From assembly GCA_902472305.1 (NCBI GenBank), contig CABRNK010000023.1, positions 1 to 41,457 on the forward strand: a stretch of DNA of 41,457 bases, given 5' to 3'. The DNA comes from Hominenteromicrobium sp900549945. Its GTDB lineage: Bacteria; Bacillota; Clostridia; Oscillospirales; Acutalibacteraceae. The translations under genes and the position numbers were made by a program. Shown here piece by piece: positions 39,644 to 41,457 of the stretch. The number at the start of each line of letters is the position of its first letter. The first letter of the stretch is position 1. The notes under the pieces are model-generated. The model searched no databases and was not told the DNA's origin. It saw only the letters and a list, made by a program, of their open reading frames with translations.

Positions 39644-40513
39644 TTAATCGTGAATTTTTCGAGTATTGCACATGCGGACAAACTCCGGGTCAAAGTGCTT
39701 GACCGCCGTGCCGGTATATCCCTGATCCAGAGACGCGATCTGCCGCATTTCTCCGTCCGTGAGGGCAAAATCCCAGATATCGATATTCTCTTCGATCCGC
39801 TCCTTATGGGTGGATTTCGGAATAACGACCACGCCCCGCTGAATATTCCAACGCAGAATGACCTGACCGATGGTTTTTCCGTGGCTTTCAGCGATTTTTC
39901 CCAGCATTTCATCCTCAAAGGGCCGATACCGGCCGCCGCCCAGCGGGGCCCACGCCTCCGGAACGATCTGATAATGCGCCATCGTTTCCAGCGCCGCTTC
40001 CTGCGTGAAGTAGGGGTGAAGCTCCACTTGATTGACCATCGGGCAGATTTCCACCGTTTCGCAGAAGTTTGTCAGCACGTGAGGGTAGAAGTTGGACACG
40101 CCGATCGCTTTCAGCTTCCCCACCCGGTAAGCATCCTCCATGGCCCGCCAAGCGCTGAAATAATCCTTCATCGCCTGATGCAGCAGGTACAGGTCCAGAT
40201 ATTGCAGCCCTATCTTTTCCAGCGAGGCGTCGATGGCCGCCTCCGCCGTTTCATAGCTCTGCATATCCTGCACCCACATTTTGGAGGTGATAAACAGCTC
40301 CTCTCTGGTGCAGAGCCCCTCCGCGATGGCCTCCCGCACCGCCTCGCCCACCGCATCCTCATTGCCGTAAGAGGCCGCGGTATCGATCAAACGGTAGCCT
40401 GCCCGAATCGCGTCCAGTACCGAGCGCTTGCATTCTTCCTTGTCGCGGACCTGAAAGACGCCAAAGCCCTCCATGGGCATTTTCAGTCCGTTTTGTAATG
40501 TGATTGTCTGCAC
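39644..40513 (-). CDS. Aldo/keto reductase
   Basis: This encodes 289 residues from a GTG at 40513, seven bases after AAAGGAGG; a longer frame to 40606 runs into the previous gene and adds unrelated residues. The catalytic tetrad is complete: D44 (LIDTA), Y49, K78 and H112. 'GVSNFYPHVLTN' and 'WNIQRGVVVIPKS' are the other signatures. It reduces carbonyls with NADPH. It lies 15 bases after the iron-ADH start, in the same operon. Confidence 0.93.
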   Translation of the reverse strand: MQTITLQNGLKMPMEGFGVFQVRDKEECKRSVLDAIRAGYRLIDTAASYGNEDAVGEAVREAIAEGLCTREELFITSKMWVQDMQSYETAEAAIDASLEKIGLQYLDLYLLHQAMKDYFSAWRAMEDAYRVGKLKAIGVSNFYPHVLTNFCETVEICPMVNQVELHPYFTQEAALETMAHYQIVPEAWAPLGGGRYRPFEDEMLGKIAESHGKTIGQVILRWNIQRGVVVIPKSTHKERIEENIDIWDFALTDGEMRQIASLDQGYTGTAVKHFDPEFVRMCNTRKIHD

Positions 40514-40527
40514 AATGCTTCCTCCTT

Positions 40528-41280
40528 TTATTCCGCTTTTGCGGCGATCTCGTCGATGACGGCCATTGCATTTAAGGAACGGGGGTAGCCGATGTAGGGC
40601 ATACACTGCTCCACGGCGCTGTAAAGCCGCTCTTTTCCGTTTCCCACGCCAAAATTTCCCGCTGTATGCCCACGAAGCTGGCTTTCGCAGCCGCCCTGCG
40701 CCAAAATAAAGCAGAAGGTGATCAGCTCCCGCTCCCGATCGTTCAGGCCGGTGCGGGTGTAGTAATCGCCGAAGCAGTTGTCCGCCAGCCAGCGGTTGAT
40801 GTTGCGGCGCAGGGGCGGCGCATCCGTCTGGCGCTTTGCCATCCCCTCCCCAAACAGTGCTACCTGCTTGGCCAGCCCTTTTTCAAACCGGGTGTTTTCG
40901 TCGGTGGTTCTCTGCGGCGCGAGGGGAAGCCGGACACCGTGCCGCTCCATGATTTCGTTTGCGGCAAGCAGAAAATCGTGCACCCGGCCGATCCCCAGAT
41001 AAGCCGCCGCCTGATAGAGAACCTCTTTGACCGCGGCAGGCTCGATTCCGGCATCCAGCGCGGTATGCAGCACATTTCTGAACGCCCCCATGCCCTGACA
41101 GCCCAGCAGGGCGGATAAAACGCAGAGCATACGCTCCTTCTCGGTTAATTTGCTGGCCTGCACCGCCTCGCCCTGTGCAAAATTAGCGGCGATTTCCAGA
41201 AACTCCGGGTCGGTCTGTGCCAGCCGCTCCCAGCTTTCGCTGAAAACATCCTGTGCCTTTTTCAGTACGTCTTTGTCCAT
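40528..41280 (-). CDS. Carboxymuconolactone decarboxylase-like protein, two domains
   Basis: This encodes 250 residues from the ATG at 41280, with AAGGAGTG ahead. Two CMD-type helical domains are visible, about residues 45-115 ('ALLGCQGMGAFRNVLHTALD') and 165-245 ('RERELITFCFILAQGGCESQ', 'GHTAGNFGVGNGKE'). Members with redox-active CxxC act as peroxidases, but here the CxxC is absent, so that role is not supported. It is the first gene of the redox operon. Confidence 0.85.
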   Translation of the reverse strand: MDKDVLKKAQDVFSESWERLAQTDPEFLEIAANFAQGEAVQASKLTEKERMLCVLSALLGCQGMGAFRNVLHTALDAGIEPAAVKEVLYQAAAYLGIGRVHDFLLAANEIMERHGVRLPLAPQRTTDENTRFEKGLAKQVALFGEGMAKRQTDAPPLRRNINRWLADNCFGDYYTRTGLNDRERELITFCFILAQGGCESQLRGHTAGNFGVGNGKERLYSAVEQCMPYIGYPRSLNAMAVIDEIAAKAE

Positions 41281-41374
41281 TGAAAAACACTCCTTTGTTA
41301 TTGCCTGAAATGAATCGGGATTTTTTGGGGTTCAGCAGGCGGCGCTTTTATCCGCTGTTTCCGCCCGCTGCCCA

Positions 41375-41403
41375 TTGCTTTTTTCAGTACCCTGTGCTAT
41401 AAT
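41375..41403 (+). promoter_or_regulatory. Promoter facing off the right edge
   Basis: TTGCTT (41375-41380), a 17-base spacer and TATAAT (41398-41403) on the + strand would drive a gene beyond the window. The sequence GTCAAGAAAAGTAGACAC follows at about 41411-41428. The rest of 41281-41457 has no gene. Confidence 0.6.
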
Positions 41404-41457
41404 GTAGTAGTCAAGAAAAGTAGACACGAAAAATATTTATTTTTGATTTGCTTTTTC

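Noticed and set aside
38762..40498. 578-codon + strand frame opposite the iron-ADH and aldo/keto reductase genes
   Set aside because: Both minus-strand genes have complete catalytic motifs, and the + frame has none and no ribosome binding site.
1..41457. CRISPR array or cas genes
   Set aside because: No regularly spaced repeats with unique spacers were found; the tandem repeats seen (4914, 6631, 29187) are short and lie in a gene or promoter.

Overview
The window looks like a chromosome segment of a high-G+C anaerobic Firmicute of class Clostridia, most likely a gut Oscillospiraceae-type bacterium. This is judged from AGGAGG-type ribosome binding sites, frequent ATGA/GTGA start-stop overlaps, sigma-A promoters and the gene families present. 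About the first 28.9 kb is the early, late-structural and lysis region of a siphovirus-type prophage, all on the + strand. Its left end, with the integrase and repressor, lies outside the window.

Layout of the prophage. 1-6617: early genes, comprising small unknown proteins, an SbcC/Rad50-like ATPase, a RecT annealing protein, an MBL-fold hydrolase, a DnaD/Lin1244-type replication organiser carrying iterons inside its gene, a RusA resolvase, two Cys-containing small proteins and an ArpU/RinA-like late activator. 6631-6717: a late promoter preceded by three 18-base direct repeats. 6789-11679: packaging and portal genes, a MuF-type minor capsid protein with a toxin-like C-terminus, and its small partner. 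11814-16655: scaffold, capsid with an added Ig-like domain, connectors, tail tube and tail chaperones. 16664-25470: a Com-like zinc protein, tape measure, Dit, Tal and tail fibre. 25474-28868: CBM-like protein, XhlA-like protein, holin, a second tip/fibre protein and amidase endolysin, closed by a terminator at 28892.

28966-32530 is a + strand cassette of seven mostly uncharacterised proteins: a small regulator-like protein with a frameshifting 20-base duplication, two short soluble proteins, a Gly/Asn/Cys-rich one-TM protein, a Cys-rich beta protein, a charged Gly/Tyr/Arg-rich protein and an HExxH zincin. Several of its junctions carry hairpins. It may be prophage cargo or host DNA. Two tRNA-Ser genes (32687-32892, minus) follow, and the 3' end of the first is a plausible prophage attachment site.

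33408-41280 is ordinary chromosome: an lrgA-lrgB-gntR operon whose promoter contains a FadR-type palindrome, ogt, a lysR gene, a broken DUF2589-like gene, and a four-gene redox operon (carboxymuconolactone decarboxylase-like, aldo/keto reductase, iron alcohol dehydrogenase, flavodoxin lipoprotein).

The most unusual signals are: (i) a 106-base structured element present upstream of a phage gene (14296-14401) and of host ogt (35976-36081, minus), ungapped, with base changes confined to loops, linkers or pair-preserving positions; (ii) the capsid-fused toxin-like domain with a candidate immunity gene; (iii) the 28966-32530 cassette; and (iv) clean regulatory repeat architectures at the phage origin, the late promoter and the lrgAB promoter. 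Family names come from sequence recognition alone; no search was run.
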